Positions 18,449-27,900 of a stretch of 64,000 bases of DNA are shown here, piece by piece. The position numbers and the translations under genes were made by a program. Every line of letters starts with the position of its first letter. Within the stretch, counting starts at the first letter, position 1. The stretch comes from Gordonia alkanivorans NBRC 16433 (GTDB lineage: Bacteria > Actinomycetota > Actinomycetes > Mycobacteriales > Mycobacteriaceae), in assembly GCF_000225505.1 (NCBI RefSeq), contig NZ_BACI01000016.1:62001-126000 (forward strand), in the 5' to 3' direction. The notes beneath the pieces are model-generated. The model was given only the letters and a program-made list of their open reading frames with translations, was not told the origin of the DNA and made no database searches.

Positions 18449-19219
18449 CTACAGCGCTGAGCGCAGGTACTCGAGGTCTTCGGGGATGCCCTCGGCGGGT
18501 GTCTCCAGGATCACCGGTGCGTCGGCGGCCTTGGCCACGGCGGCGAGTATCTCGGGGTCGATCTGACCCGACGCCAGGTTGGCGTGACGGTCGCGGCCGG
18601 AGTCGAACTCGTCGCGAGAGTTGTTGAGGTGCACCAGGTCGATGCGTCCGGTGATCTCCTTGACGCGCTCGACCAGTCCGACGAGATCCTCCCCGCCGGC
18701 CCAGGCGTGGCAGGTGTCGAGACAGAAGCCGGCCTGCTCGAAGTCGCCGACTGCTTCCCACAGCCGGTCGATGGACTCGAGGGTGCGTGCCATCGCGTGG
18801 TCGCCGCCGGCGGTGTTCTCGATCAGGATCGGCACCCCGAAGCCGCCCTTGTCGACCTGGCGGTCGAAGAGCTTGCGCCAGTTGGCGAATCCCTCGGCCG
18901 ACGCCTCGCCGTCACGCAGATGACCACCGTGTACGACGAGGCCGAAGGCGCCGAGTTCGGCGGCCGCGGCGGCCTGCTGTTCGACGGCCTTGCGCGACGG
19001 CATGCGCAGCCGGTTGTTCAGGCTCGCGACGTTGATCTGATAGCTGGAGTGCACGACGACGTCGATGTCGGATTCGCGGATCGCGGCCGCATGAGGATTC
19101 GGTTGCGGCTTCTTCCAGCTCTGCGGATCGGTGACGAACATCTGGAAGACGTCGATGCCGAGTTCGGCGGCGGTGACCAGTGGGTCGGTGTCCTCGCGAA
19201 GGTGTGCTCCGATGCGCAT
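18449..19219 (-). CDS. nfo: Deoxyribonuclease IV (AP endonuclease)
   Basis: A 256-residue TIM-barrel endonuclease IV that cuts the backbone 5' of abasic sites in base-excision repair. Metal-site segments are visible: RIGAHL at the N-terminus, VVHGGHL, ILIENTAGG, CLDTCHAWAGG, LVHLNNSRDEFDSGRDRHANL (given in part), and the C-terminal ILETPAEG. The ATG at 19219 is preceded by TATCGT at 6 nt, so the mRNA is probably leaderless. Confidence 0.88.
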   Translation of the reverse strand: MRIGAHLREDTDPLVTAAELGIDVFQMFVTDPQSWKKPQPNPHAAAIRESDIDVVVHSSYQINVASLNNRLRMPSRKAVEQQAAAAAELGAFGLVVHGGHLRDGEASAEGFANWRKLFDRQVDKGGFGVPILIENTAGGDHAMARTLESIDRLWEAVGDFEQAGFCLDTCHAWAGGEDLVGLVERVKEITGRIDLVHLNNSRDEFDSGRDRHANLASGQIDPEILAAVAKAADAPVILETPAEGIPEDLEYLRSAL

Positions 19220-19225
19220 GGGTCA

Positions 19226-19231
19226 ACGATA
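19226..19231 (-). promoter_or_regulatory. Leaderless -10 box (TATCGT) of nfo
   Basis: Minus-strand TATCGT lies 6 nt before the ATG at 19219. Confidence 0.45.
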
Positions 19232-19289
19232 GTGGCCGCCTCCGGGCGGCACCGCCGATGCCCGGGGTCGGCTCGCTCGGCGCGTCGGG

Positions 19290-19505
19290 TCACTCGCCAG
19301 GCGCCGGCTCCGTCTCGATCGTGATCGGCACACCGGCTGCGATCAGCAGACGGCAGGGGGCCGCGCTGTCGTGATACAGATTCAGCCACTCATGGCCGCG
19401 GGTCCCGTCGGAGTACACCGCATCGAGGGTGCGATTCAGTCGAGCCTCCGCCTCCTTGGTGATGATGTAGCGCTGGTCGCCGTAGCGCAGGTAGCGATTG
19501 GGCAC
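19290..19505 (-). CDS. Small hypothetical protein (71 aa)
   Basis: A 71-residue soluble protein starting at a GTG with a strong GAGGAGG site 6 nt upstream, which decides the start. It begins PNRYLRYGDQRYIITKEAEA and has many charged residues. No signal peptide or membrane segment and no family I recognise. The strong ribosome binding site and normal third-position GC suggest it is real. Confidence 0.6.
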   Translation of the reverse strand: MPNRYLRYGDQRYIITKEAEARLNRTLDAVYSDGTRGHEWLNLYHDSAAPCRLLIAAGVPITIETEPAPGE

Positions 19506-19735
19506 CGAGACCTCCTCTGGGATGGGGCATTGCAGGTCTTCAGTGTGATCCACGACACGCCCAGTGGACGTGAATCCGTCGAAACGGGTCGTCGGCGCGG
19601 GTGATCACGGTGGTCGCGACGACCAGCCCGCACGTGCTGTGCAGCGGTGGCTCACCAATCGGACATGGCCACTACACTGACGGCAGGTTACGAGCGTGGG
19701 TGCCCTGAGGGGCGTGACGGGCGGGATTGTGTCGG

Positions 19736-21031
19736 GTGAGTGTTGACGAGTCGGTGGGCTTCCCGCGGCCGGGTAAGTCCTCGGAGCGCGGTGAGGGCCA
19801 GGAGCCTGATGACACGACCTCGGCGGAGGTGACGCTGTCGAAGTCTGACCGGTCGAGCGCAGGATCAGACGTCGACCCGCCCGAGATGGCGCCGGTCTTC
19901 GACGACCTGGCCGCTGCCGCCGAGATGGAAGCCCACCCGGAGAACCGTCGCGACCTGACCATGGTCCGGCGCATCGCGGTCACGGCTTGGTTCCTGGTGA
20001 TGGCAGTGCACATCTACCTCGAGGGTCTGGCGTGGGACCGCACGCGGCTCATCATCCTGCTCTGCCTCGGACTGGCTGCGGCGAGCATCGGGCGCCGCAA
20101 GTTCATCACGATCATCCTCGACTGGGCGCCGTTCGCGCTGATCCTGATCCTCTACGACTGGACGCGCAACATCGCCCAGATCGTCGGCATGCCGACTCAC
20201 TGGCACCTGGCGATCGATTTCGACAAATGGCTCATGGGTGGCGACATCACCCCGACCGCGTGGCTGCAGGAGCAGCTCAAGCAGGCGAGTCCTCCGTGGT
20301 GGGAGGTCATCGTCAGCATCGTCTACATGTCGTACTTCATCGTCCCGTACGCGGTGGCGGCCTGGCTGTGGCTCAAGGACCGCACGGCCTGGCGCCGTTA
20401 CGCGGCCTGCTTCGTGGCGACCACATTTCTCGCGCTGGTCGGCTACACCCTCGTCCCCGGCGCACCGCCGTGGGCGGCGGCGCGGTGCACCGCGGTCGAG
20501 GTGCAGGACTACCCCCGCGATCCGATCTGCATGTACTCGACGGAGGCCGACGATCAGGGAGGTCTCCTCGGACCCCTGGACAATGCGTACCCCGACGCCG
20601 AGCCGTACGTCGAGCGGATCTCCGCGCGTGGCTGGAACTACCTGAACATCAGCATGGCGTCGCAGCTCGTCACGCTCGGACAGGGCAAGTCCAATCTCGT
20701 CGCCGCCATCCCGTCCCTGCATGCCGGTCTCACCATGTTGCTGGCACTCTTCATGTGGCCACGGGTCAAGGCGCTCGGAAAAACGCTCTTCATGGGCTAC
20801 GCGCTCGCGATGGCCTTCGCCCTCATCTACACCGCCGAGCACTACATCTTCGACATCCTGCTCGGGTGGGGTCTCGCCGCGGGCGTGATCGCGGCGTACC
20901 GGATCATCGACCGGAAGTACCTGATCCCGCGGCAGAAGCGTCTGGCCGCCGAGGCGGAAGCCGAAGCCGCCGAGGTCGAATCCGACAGCGAGGACCCGGA
21001 CGCGGAGAAGGTCTCGACGCCCGCGTCATGA
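19736..21031 (+). CDS. PAP2 / AUR1-like membrane phosphatase
   Basis: A 431-residue polytopic protein of the PAP2 phosphatase / inositol-phosphotransferase-like group. The N-terminal 75 residues are cytosolic and charged; then come about six transmembrane helices. The catalytic motifs are AAIPSLHAGLT (PSLHA, motif C2) and YTAEHYIFDILLGW (H-x3-D, motif C3). The C-terminal tail is highly acidic and Ala-rich. The family cleaves or transfers lipid-linked phosphates, here probably in envelope lipid metabolism. The start is GTG 19736; a TTG at 19727 is also in frame. Confidence 0.78.
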   Translation: MSVDESVGFPRPGKSSERGEGQEPDDTTSAEVTLSKSDRSSAGSDVDPPEMAPVFDDLAAAAEMEAHPENRRDLTMVRRIAVTAWFLVMAVHIYLEGLAWDRTRLIILLCLGLAAASIGRRKFITIILDWAPFALILILYDWTRNIAQIVGMPTHWHLAIDFDKWLMGGDITPTAWLQEQLKQASPPWWEVIVSIVYMSYFIVPYAVAAWLWLKDRTAWRRYAACFVATTFLALVGYTLVPGAPPWAAARCTAVEVQDYPRDPICMYSTEADDQGGLLGPLDNAYPDAEPYVERISARGWNYLNISMASQLVTLGQGKSNLVAAIPSLHAGLTMLLALFMWPRVKALGKTLFMGYALAMAFALIYTAEHYIFDILLGWGLAAGVIAAYRIIDRKYLIPRQKRLAAEAEAEAAEVESDSEDPDAEKVSTPAS

Positions 21032-21037
21032 CCTCGC

Positions 21038-21043
21038 TAGCCT
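21038..21043 (+). promoter_or_regulatory. Leaderless -10 box (TAGCCT), DUF6153-like gene
   Basis: TAGCCT lies 7 nt before the GTG at 21051, 7 nt past the end of the PAP2 gene. Confidence 0.45.
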
Positions 21044-21050
21044 GGGAGAG

Positions 21051-21479
21051 GTGAGCCGGCCTGGGCCCCGGGCCGCCATCTGGTTCCGGGGGCTGATAGT
21101 TCCTCTCGCGCTCGCGGTGATGCTCATGCACACCGTGATCGCGGGTCCGGCCACGGCGTCCAGCCATCCCGACGCCCACTTCGACCCTGCCGGTCACCAC
21201 TCGCCGTCGACGGGTTCGGCGATGACACCAGCCGCAGTGATGGGCGAACACCCGGCGATGTCCGGTGAGGACTGCGGCGACCATGACCACGCGTGTGTGT
21301 TCACCCGCGCCGCCGGCATCGACATCCCGCCCGTGGTCCTCGTACTACTGATCTGGGCATTCCTGTCCTTGTCGGTGGCCGGGCTGTACCGTCCGGCTCG
21401 CCGGGGCATCGTCGTCCTGGGGCGTCCGCCCCCGTGGGCGATCCGAACCCACCTGCAGTTGCAGGTGGTCCGCTGCTGA
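21051..21479 (+). CDS. His-rich membrane protein (DUF6153-like)
   Basis: A 142-residue protein with an N-terminal hydrophobic segment (about 14-33), an extracytoplasmic loop rich in His, Met and two Cys (HPDAHFDPAGHH, MSGEDCGDHDHACVF), a second transmembrane helix (about 91-112) and a short cytosolic tail. The composition suits metal binding, probably copper. It precedes a DUF305 lipoprotein on the same strand with a 71-nt gap, which supports a shared metal-related role. The family name is a tentative assignment. Confidence 0.65.
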   Translation: MSRPGPRAAIWFRGLIVPLALAVMLMHTVIAGPATASSHPDAHFDPAGHHSPSTGSAMTPAAVMGEHPAMSGEDCGDHDHACVFTRAAGIDIPPVVLVLLIWAFLSLSVAGLYRPARRGIVVLGRPPPWAIRTHLQLQVVRC

Positions 21480-21550
21480 GGAGACGTCTGCGGACCTTTC
21501 GGGTCCGCCATGTCGTCGTATCCGAAAACCCTCAGCAGCAAGGAAATCCA

Positions 21551-22237
21551 ATGTCTGTACAGCACAATGCCAATATTCGACGCCGCGTTGCGGTCGGAAC
21601 CGCCGTCGGCGCCGCGCTCGCCCTGGCCCTCGCCGGGTGTTCATCCGACGAGTCGCCTTCCGGAACCACCACCGCAGACCGCCCCGCGACCTCGTCCCCG
21701 GCGGACGCGTCTGCGCCGGGCCAGTCGCCCGCCGCGAAGCACAACGACGCGGACGTCGAGTTCACCACCGAGATGATCCCCCACCACCGGCAGGCGGTGA
21801 TGATGGCCGACCTCGTCGAAGGCCGGACGCAGAACCGCGAACTGATCACTCTCGCCGACACCATCGAGGACGCACAGGACGACGAGATCGACCAGATGAC
21901 AGCGCGTTTGAAGTCGTGGGGGGTGCCGGTGGCCGGACACATGGACGACGACGGGGACATGGGCCACGGGAACATGGGCCACGGGAACATGGGTCACGGG
22001 GACATGCCGGGAATGATGTCCGCCGAGCAGATGGCGGCGCTCCGTCAGGCCAGCGGTGGCGAGTTCGACCGACTGTGGCTCGAGGGCATGATCCGGCACC
22101 ACGAGGGTGCCATCGCGATGGCCGACGAGGTGCTGGCCAACGGTACCGACCCGGCGACCAGAGCCCTTGCCACACAGGTCACGACGACGCAGCAGGCCGA
22201 GATCGACCAGATGCGGGCGATGCTGGGCCAGAACTGA
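21551..22237 (+). CDS. DUF305 lipoprotein
   Basis: A 228-residue lipoprotein: signal peptide with lipobox ALALAGC, a Ser/Thr/Pro linker, then a DUF305 domain with paired helical motifs MIPHHRQAVMMAD and MIRHHEGAIAMADE. Between them is a Met/His tandem repeat (MGHGNMGHGNMGHGDM, about residues 137-152). DUF305 proteins are ferritin-like four-helix proteins often found with copper-handling genes. The ATG at 21551 gives a correct signal peptide. A strong hairpin terminator follows. Confidence 0.85.
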   Translation: MSVQHNANIRRRVAVGTAVGAALALALAGCSSDESPSGTTTADRPATSSPADASAPGQSPAAKHNDADVEFTTEMIPHHRQAVMMADLVEGRTQNRELITLADTIEDAQDDEIDQMTARLKSWGVPVAGHMDDDGDMGHGNMGHGNMGHGDMPGMMSAEQMAALRQASGGEFDRLWLEGMIRHHEGAIAMADEVLANGTDPATRALATQVTTTQQAEIDQMRAMLGQN

Positions 22238-22252
22238 CGGCATGAAAGCGAG

Positions 22253-22289
22253 GTGGGGCGGTTCGGAGGAGATCTCCGAACCGCCCCAC
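22253..22289. terminator. Bidirectional terminator, DUF305 / DUF4185
   Basis: A 16-bp perfect stem GTGGGGCGGTTCGGAG / CTCCGAACCGCCCCAC with a 5-nt loop between convergent genes. Confidence 0.85.
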
Positions 22290-22301
22290 ATCTCTCGAGC
22301 G

Positions 22302-23363
22302 TCATCGCTTGAGCGGCAACCTCATCAGGTAGACCTGGTAGCCGATCGAGATCGAGTACGTGAAGTACAGGGTGCTGCCCTTCGACCACGGGTGGATGTA
22401 CGGCGCATAGCCGGTGTACGGGTCGGCGGACGGCGCCACGAGCTCACCCGAAGTCCACGGACCCCAGGGCTTGTCGGCGGTCCGGAGGGTCACGCCGATG
22501 TCCTGGCTGGCCAGCGAGATGTACTTGCCGAGATAGTCGTTCCACGCGACAGACATCTCGCCGGTCGGCGCGCCCATCACCGGGGTGGCGGCGCCGGGGT
22601 TGTTGCGGACCCAGCGGCCGTAGGAGAAGTAGTCCCACTTGCCGAGGTTCTCGATGTCCTTCTCGTCGACCCGGGCCAGGTACACGCCGCCCCAGCGGCC
22701 GTCGGGGGTGCCGTAGTGGTAGACGGTCTTGCCGACCTTCAGGAAGGCGCCCATCTGGAACTTCTTGTTGCCACCGCCGTTGGGGCGGAAGGCGTCGAGC
22801 GCACGCCAGTTCTCGCCGTTGTCGTCGGACACCACCAGGCCCGACCAGTTGGTCGTCCAGATGCCCGGCGAATCCCACCGTTTGACCGACATGACGGTCA
22901 TGTACTGCTTGCCGTTGGCGGCGACACCCGCGGTCGGGATGATGGTGACCTCGCGACGGACGTTCGGCTTCAGTAGACGCTTGGCGTGCCCGGGACGGCC
23001 GGCGTGCGAGGTGAACGTCATGCCGTCGGCCAGGTTGCGGTCGGTGCTGCGCAACAGGACGTTGGACCGCCAGTAGTACAGCTCGCCGTACAGCAGTGAC
23101 CAGCCGTTGAACGACTGGGTGTCGCCGAAGGCGGTGAGAATCTCGCCACGTCCGTTGTCCCACATGACGCCCAGATCGGTGCCCACGATGTTGTGGCGGC
23201 CGACGGTGTCGTTCATGGCGAACGGGCCGGTGAGGCGGTTGACGATGGTCGCCGGGCCCGCGGCGTTCGTGGCCTGCGCCGGCGAGGCCAGCGTGGACGT
23301 CAGGGCAAGCGCGAGGGTCGAGACGACGAGACCCAGGAGAAGCCGATGAAGGCGTCGTGTCAT
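22302..23363 (-). CDS. Exported DUF4185 protein, possible D-arabinanase
   Basis: A 353-residue secreted protein with a signal peptide (residues 1-31, ending ASPAQA). The rest is a five-bladed beta-propeller-like DUF4185 domain: VGTDLGVMWDNGRGEILTAF near the N-terminus, SGLVVSDDNGENW, and a C-terminal SKGSTLYFTYSI. DUF4185 members include endo-D-arabinanases (GH183) acting on mycobacterial arabinan, so an arabinan-remodelling role is plausible; DUF4185 is broad, however, and the activity is not shown. I chose ATG 23363 because TATGGT lies 7 nt before it; an ATG at 23375 is alternative. Confidence 0.75.
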   Translation of the reverse strand: MTRRLHRLLLGLVVSTLALALTSTLASPAQATNAAGPATIVNRLTGPFAMNDTVGRHNIVGTDLGVMWDNGRGEILTAFGDTQSFNGWSLLYGELYYWRSNVLLRSTDRNLADGMTFTSHAGRPGHAKRLLKPNVRREVTIIPTAGVAANGKQYMTVMSVKRWDSPGIWTTNWSGLVVSDDNGENWRALDAFRPNGGGNKKFQMGAFLKVGKTVYHYGTPDGRWGGVYLARVDEKDIENLGKWDYFSYGRWVRNNPGAATPVMGAPTGEMSVAWNDYLGKYISLASQDIGVTLRTADKPWGPWTSGELVAPSADPYTGYAPYIHPWSKGSTLYFTYSISIGYQVYLMRLPLKR

Positions 23364-23432
23364 GGGCGTGACCATATCAAGACCTGAGAGCCCTGTGGGA
23401 AGTAATTTGCCTGGTTAAATACAGGTTCTTCC

Positions 23433-24299
23433 TCATGCTTCGCGGTAGCGCTCGGAGGTGTCCACAGTGGTGAAGTCGATCTGGGCGGCGGCGTTGTTGA
23501 CCGCCGTGACGAGCGCCGTCCCGAACATGCCGTCGGCGTCGTAGAGACCGGCGTTGCTGACCGAGACCCCGTCGTCCTCGATGTGGATGTCCGCCTCGAC
23601 ACCGATCCGCTCACCGTGGGGCAGGCGGCTCAGCGCAACGGTGAGATCGCAGTTGATGAAGCCGATCCCGGTACTACCCCAGTTCGAGATGAGGCTCGCC
23701 GACTCGGCGCTGACCACCGCACGCTGGAACGGCGTCGGCTCCTCGCCCGGCACGATCGGGGCCGCGCGGGTCCAGATCCGCTTGCGGTGACCGTTCTGGT
23801 GACCCGACATGTCCCGCTGCCACTCGCCGAGGCCGCCGTCCGGCGCGTCGGAGGCGAATCGCGGTGCGAGGTCATCGCCGGTGGTCGCCGGCGGATGAAA
23901 GGTGACCATCTCCGGCGGCCGGTGCCACCGCTCACCCGGAGGGTTGGTCGACGTTCGCAGGAACACCGTCGTCCCGCGTGCCACCACCACCTCGTCGGCG
24001 CCGTCGGGATGCTGGACGATTTCCACGTCGACGACGCGGATTCGCCCGCCGGAACGGATGAGCCGCGTCCGGGTCGAGGTGAGAACGTCTCGGGCGGCCT
24101 TGAACAGATCGATCGTGCACCGGGCGGGCAGGAACTCTTCCGTGCCGAATTCCACCTCGACCGCCCGAGCGGCGAGCGCGCACACCGCCGGACCGTTGAG
24201 GGTTCCCGGGGCCCAGAGACTCGCGGCGAAGGTGGTCGGGCGGTACCTGATCTCGCCGGACGGGTCGCCGGCCCTCTCGAAGAACGCGATGGAGGTCAT
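23433..24299 (-). CDS. Thioesterase-like (double hotdog) protein
   Basis: A 288-residue protein of the acyl-CoA thioesterase-like superfamily with two hotdog halves. It includes LWAPGTLNGPAVCALAARA at the N-terminus (the long-helix region) and a C-terminal half ending in a strand-rich segment with GVSVSNAGLYDADGMFGTA. Typically such proteins hydrolyse acyl-CoA; catalytic residues cannot be confirmed by eye. The start at ATG 24299 was chosen because the upstream in-frame GTG at 24338 would place an operator-like palindrome inside the gene. Confidence 0.7.
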   Translation of the reverse strand: MTSIAFFERAGDPSGEIRYRPTTFAASLWAPGTLNGPAVCALAARAVEVEFGTEEFLPARCTIDLFKAARDVLTSTRTRLIRSGGRIRVVDVEIVQHPDGADEVVVARGTTVFLRTSTNPPGERWHRPPEMVTFHPPATTGDDLAPRFASDAPDGGLGEWQRDMSGHQNGHRKRIWTRAAPIVPGEEPTPFQRAVVSAESASLISNWGSTGIGFINCDLTVALSRLPHGERIGVEADIHIEDDGVSVSNAGLYDADGMFGTALVTAVNNAAAQIDFTTVDTSERYREA

Positions 24300-24301
24300 T
24301 C

Positions 24302-24326
24302 GATACTTACTACCGGTACGAGTATC
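24302..24326. promoter_or_regulatory. Operator-like palindrome at thioesterase start
   Basis: GATACT at 24302-24307 and AGTATC at 24321-24326 flank a central TACCGGTA palindrome. It sits directly before the ATG at 24299, over the expected -10 and +1 region of a near-leaderless transcript. Confidence 0.45.
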
Positions 24327-24376
24327 AGTTTGTGCCACGGGCCCTCAAGGACAGCGTGTCACGGCCCTCCGGGCGA

Positions 24377-24382
24377 TAACCT
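24377..24382 (+). promoter_or_regulatory. Leaderless -10 box (TAACCT) of hdeD-like gene
   Basis: TAACCT lies 6 nt before the ATG at 24389. Confidence 0.45.
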
Positions 24383-24388
24383 TCGACC

Positions 24389-24970
24389 ATGACTTTCGCG
24401 ACGGCGTACACGAAGCATTTCCCTGATGAACTGATCGGCGCCGTCCGGACGGCCCTGATCATCACCTCGATCGTCGGCATCGTGCTCGGCATCGTTGCCA
24501 TCATCTGGCCCGGCCCGACCATCGTCGTGGTCGCGATCCTGTTCGCGATCTCGCTGATCATCGCCGGCATCTTCCGCATCTACCAGGCCTTCGCGGCGTC
24601 GTTCCTGAGTACGGGCGTCCGTGCCCTGCTCGGTGTGGTCGGCGTGATCGTGCTGCTCGCGGGCATCATCGCGCTCTTCAGCCCCGGTGACGCGGTCTGG
24701 CTGCTCGCGGTCTTCATCGGCATCGGCTGGATCTTCCAGGGCGTCGCCGACCTCTACGGCGCGGTCACCAAGTCCGGCCACAGCCCGACCTGGTTCCTGA
24801 TCCTCTCCGGCATCATCTCGGTGATCGCCGGCATCGTGATGATCATCCTGCCGGTCTTCTCGCTCCAGGTCCTGGCCTGGGTCGGCGGCATCATGCTTGT
24901 CGCACTGTCCATCGCGACGCTGCTGACGCTCCCGAAGAAGGTCGAGGCCCCGGCCGAGCCCGCGGTCTGA
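24389..24970 (+). CDS. HdeD family (DUF308) membrane protein
   Basis: A 193-residue protein with six hydrophobic helices arranged as three helix pairs typical of HdeD/DUF308 (for example ITSIVGIVLGIVAIIWPG and ILSGIISVIAGIVMIILPV). HdeD of E. coli is linked to acid resistance at high density; the actinobacterial members have no proven role. The transcript is probably leaderless (TAACCT 6 nt upstream). It converges on the Pls-type synthetase, 15 nt away. Confidence 0.82.
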   Translation: MTFATAYTKHFPDELIGAVRTALIITSIVGIVLGIVAIIWPGPTIVVVAILFAISLIIAGIFRIYQAFAASFLSTGVRALLGVVGVIVLLAGIIALFSPGDAVWLLAVFIGIGWIFQGVADLYGAVTKSGHSPTWFLILSGIISVIAGIVMIILPVFSLQVLAWVGGIMLVALSIATLLTLPKKVEAPAEPAV

Positions 24971-24977
24971 CCGCAGC

Positions 24978-24995
24978 GGCGAGACCTATCTCGCC
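24978..24995. terminator. Short hairpin overlapping Pls gene stop
   Basis: GGCGAGA-CCTA-TCTCGCC, a 7-bp stem between convergent genes; it contains the stop codon of the synthetase gene. No T-run, so only a weak terminator. Confidence 0.4.
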
Positions 24996-27900
24996 GTCGG
25001 CCATGGGGCGATGGGGTTGCCCTGCCAGCGGGTGTGCGCGGGTACGACGTCGCCGCGCATGACCAGCGATGCCGGTCCGACCGTTGCCGATTCGCCCAGC
25101 CCCGACGCCGGGAGCGCGACGCAGTGCGGCCCCAACGTCGCGCCGGCGTCGAGGGTGACACGGTCGATGGCCATGACGCGGTCGTGGAACAGATGGGTCT
25201 GGACGACGCAGCCGCGCTGGACGGTCGCGCCGTCGCCGAGGCTGACGAGGTCGGCCTCGGGGAGCCAGTAGGTCTCGCACCACACGCCACGTCCGATGCG
25301 GGCGCCGAGCAGGCGCAGCCACAGGTTGAGGATCGGTGTCCCGGTGGCGGCGTTGGCGAACCACGGTGCGGCCACGGTCTCGACGAAGGCGTCGGACAGT
25401 TCGTTGCGCCAGACGAAGGAGCTCCACAGCGGGTGCTCGCTGACGGTGATGCGGCCGACGACAAGCCATTTCGCGGCGGCCGCGGTGCCACACGCGACGG
25501 CGCCGACCCCGAGCAGCAGTAGTCCGCTGACCAGCGCGGTGACGCCGTAGTGCACGTGGACGGCGACGTACTGCAATGCGATCAGCATGCCGACGCCGAG
25601 CCCGAAGGACACCATCACCGGGATGAGGCGGAGGGTCTCGATGACCGAACGTGCCACCTTCAGCTTCGTCGGCGGATCGAAGGTGCGGGAGGTGTCGGTC
25701 TCGGCGGCGGTGCGGCGCAGGCGGACCGGGGGACTGCCGAGCCAGCTCGACCCCGACTTCGCTCGGTTCGGCGTCGCCGACAGCACGGCGACCAGGCCGT
25801 TCTTGGGCACCTTGCGGCCCGGGCCGGTCATCCCCGAATTGCCGAGGAACGAGCGTTTGCCGATCTTCGCCTCGTCGATGTGCAACCAGCCGCCCCCGAG
25901 CTCGTACGACGCGACCATCGTGTCGTCGGCGAGGAAGGCGCCGTCGCCGATGGTGGTGAAGCGCGGCAGCACCAGTGCCGTCGAGATCTCGGTGCCCTTG
26001 CCGACCTTGGCACCCAACACGCGGAACCAGACCGGCGTGAGCAGGCTCGCGTAGAGCGGGAACAGGTAGGTGCGGGCGGCGTCGAGGAGGCGTTCGGTCA
26101 GCCAGACCTGCCAGCCGACGCGTGACCGCACCGGGTGGTAGCCGGTGCTCAGGCCCAGGGATGCCAGCCGCACCAGCACCGCGGTGATCGCGGCGAAGAC
26201 GGCCAGACTGGTGAGGGTCGCCGCCGGCAGGAGGATCACGGCGCGGATCGCGACGTCGCGCAACCGGTCGGCGGAGAGGGCCCACAGGCCGATGACGGCG
26301 AGTCCCGCGGCCAGTGAGATCAGCGGGATCGCGGCCAGCACCAGCGACGACAACCCGTATATCGGCACCCAGGCGCGGGCGCGTGGCGGCCGATGATCGG
26401 GCCATGGGTGCATGGCCTTGCCGACCTTGACCGCGGGTGAACCGGCCCAGTGCTGGCGCGCCTTCACCCGGCCGAACACCGCCGACCCGGGTGCGACGAC
26501 GGCGTCGCGTCCGACGACGGCCCCCGGCATGAGCGTCGAGCGCGCACCGATCGACGCCCCGCGCTTGATGGCGATCTCCCCGATGTGGACCACATCGCCG
26601 TCGATCCACCAGCCGGCGAGGTCGACCTCCGGCTCCACCGACGCGCCCTCACCGACCGTCAGCAGACCGGTGACCGGCGGGATCGTATGCAGGTCGACGT
26701 CGCCACCGATCCGCGCCCCGAGTGCCCGGGCGAGGTAGATCATCCACGGCGCACCGGACAGGTTCGCCGCGCCGCTCGCGTCGAGGAGCCGTTCGGCCAC
26801 CCACAGACGCACATGCACGTTGCCGCCGCGCGGGTACACACCCGGTGTGACCCCGGCGAGGAGCAGGCGGGAGCCCAACGCCGCGATGCACATCCGGCCG
26901 GGCGGGGTGATGAAGAGCAGGAAGGCCGCGAGCAGGACCCACCAGTTCACCTCGACCAGCCACGGGACCGAACGATCCAGCCGGTCGGCCACGACGGCGC
27001 CCAGGTTGTTCACCACGCCGAGCCAGGTCGCCCACTGCAGACCGGTCAGGGTAGTCAGCGGAACGGTCAGCGCGAGCTGGGCGAGACCCGTCGCGCGTGG
27101 CGTGGGTGCGACATCGCGTTCGACGATGCTGGTCGCCGGTCGGCGCGCGTCGAGCATCTCCGCCATCGATCCCAGTCGCGGATGGTCGTAGAGGTCGGCC
27201 ACCGAGATGTCGGGGTGGCGCCCACGGATCGCGGTCACCAGCTGCGCGGCCGCGAGCGAACCACCGCCCTCCGCGAAGAAGTCCACGTCGGGATGGGTGA
27301 TCCGGATGCCGAGCACATCGGTCCACAACTGGGCCAGCCACAGCTCGGTCTCGCCGAGTTCGACGTCGTCATCCACTGGTCTGCTGCTGCCCGGCAGAGG
27401 CCAGGGCAGCGCATCACGATCAACCTTTCCCGAAGTGCGCGTGGGCAGTTCGTCGACGACGGCGAGGGTTGGGACCATCGCGGCGGGCAGATGGCGGGTG
27501 AGCTCGGCGTGTGCTGCCGAAGCGTCGAAGTCGGGGTCGGTGGAGACCAGATAGCCGACGAGCAGGCTGTTGCCCGCCGCCGACTTGCGGACTGCGGCGG
27601 CAGCTCCGCTCACGCCGGGCAGATTCTGCAGGGCGTTGTCGATCTCGCCGAGTTCTATGCGTCGACCGCCGACCTTCACCTGGTCGTCGGCGCGGCCCAT
27701 GAAGATCAGGCCCGCGGGGTCGAGCCGCACGAGATCTCCGCTGCGATAGGCGCGTTCCCAGCCCAGGGCCGGCATCGGTGCGTACTTCTCGGCGTCCTTG
27801 GCCGGGTCGAGGTAGCGGGCCAGGCCGACGCCGCCGATGACCAACTCGCCGACCTCGCCCTCGGCGACGGGGTTGCCGTCCGCGTCGACGACCGCGAGAT

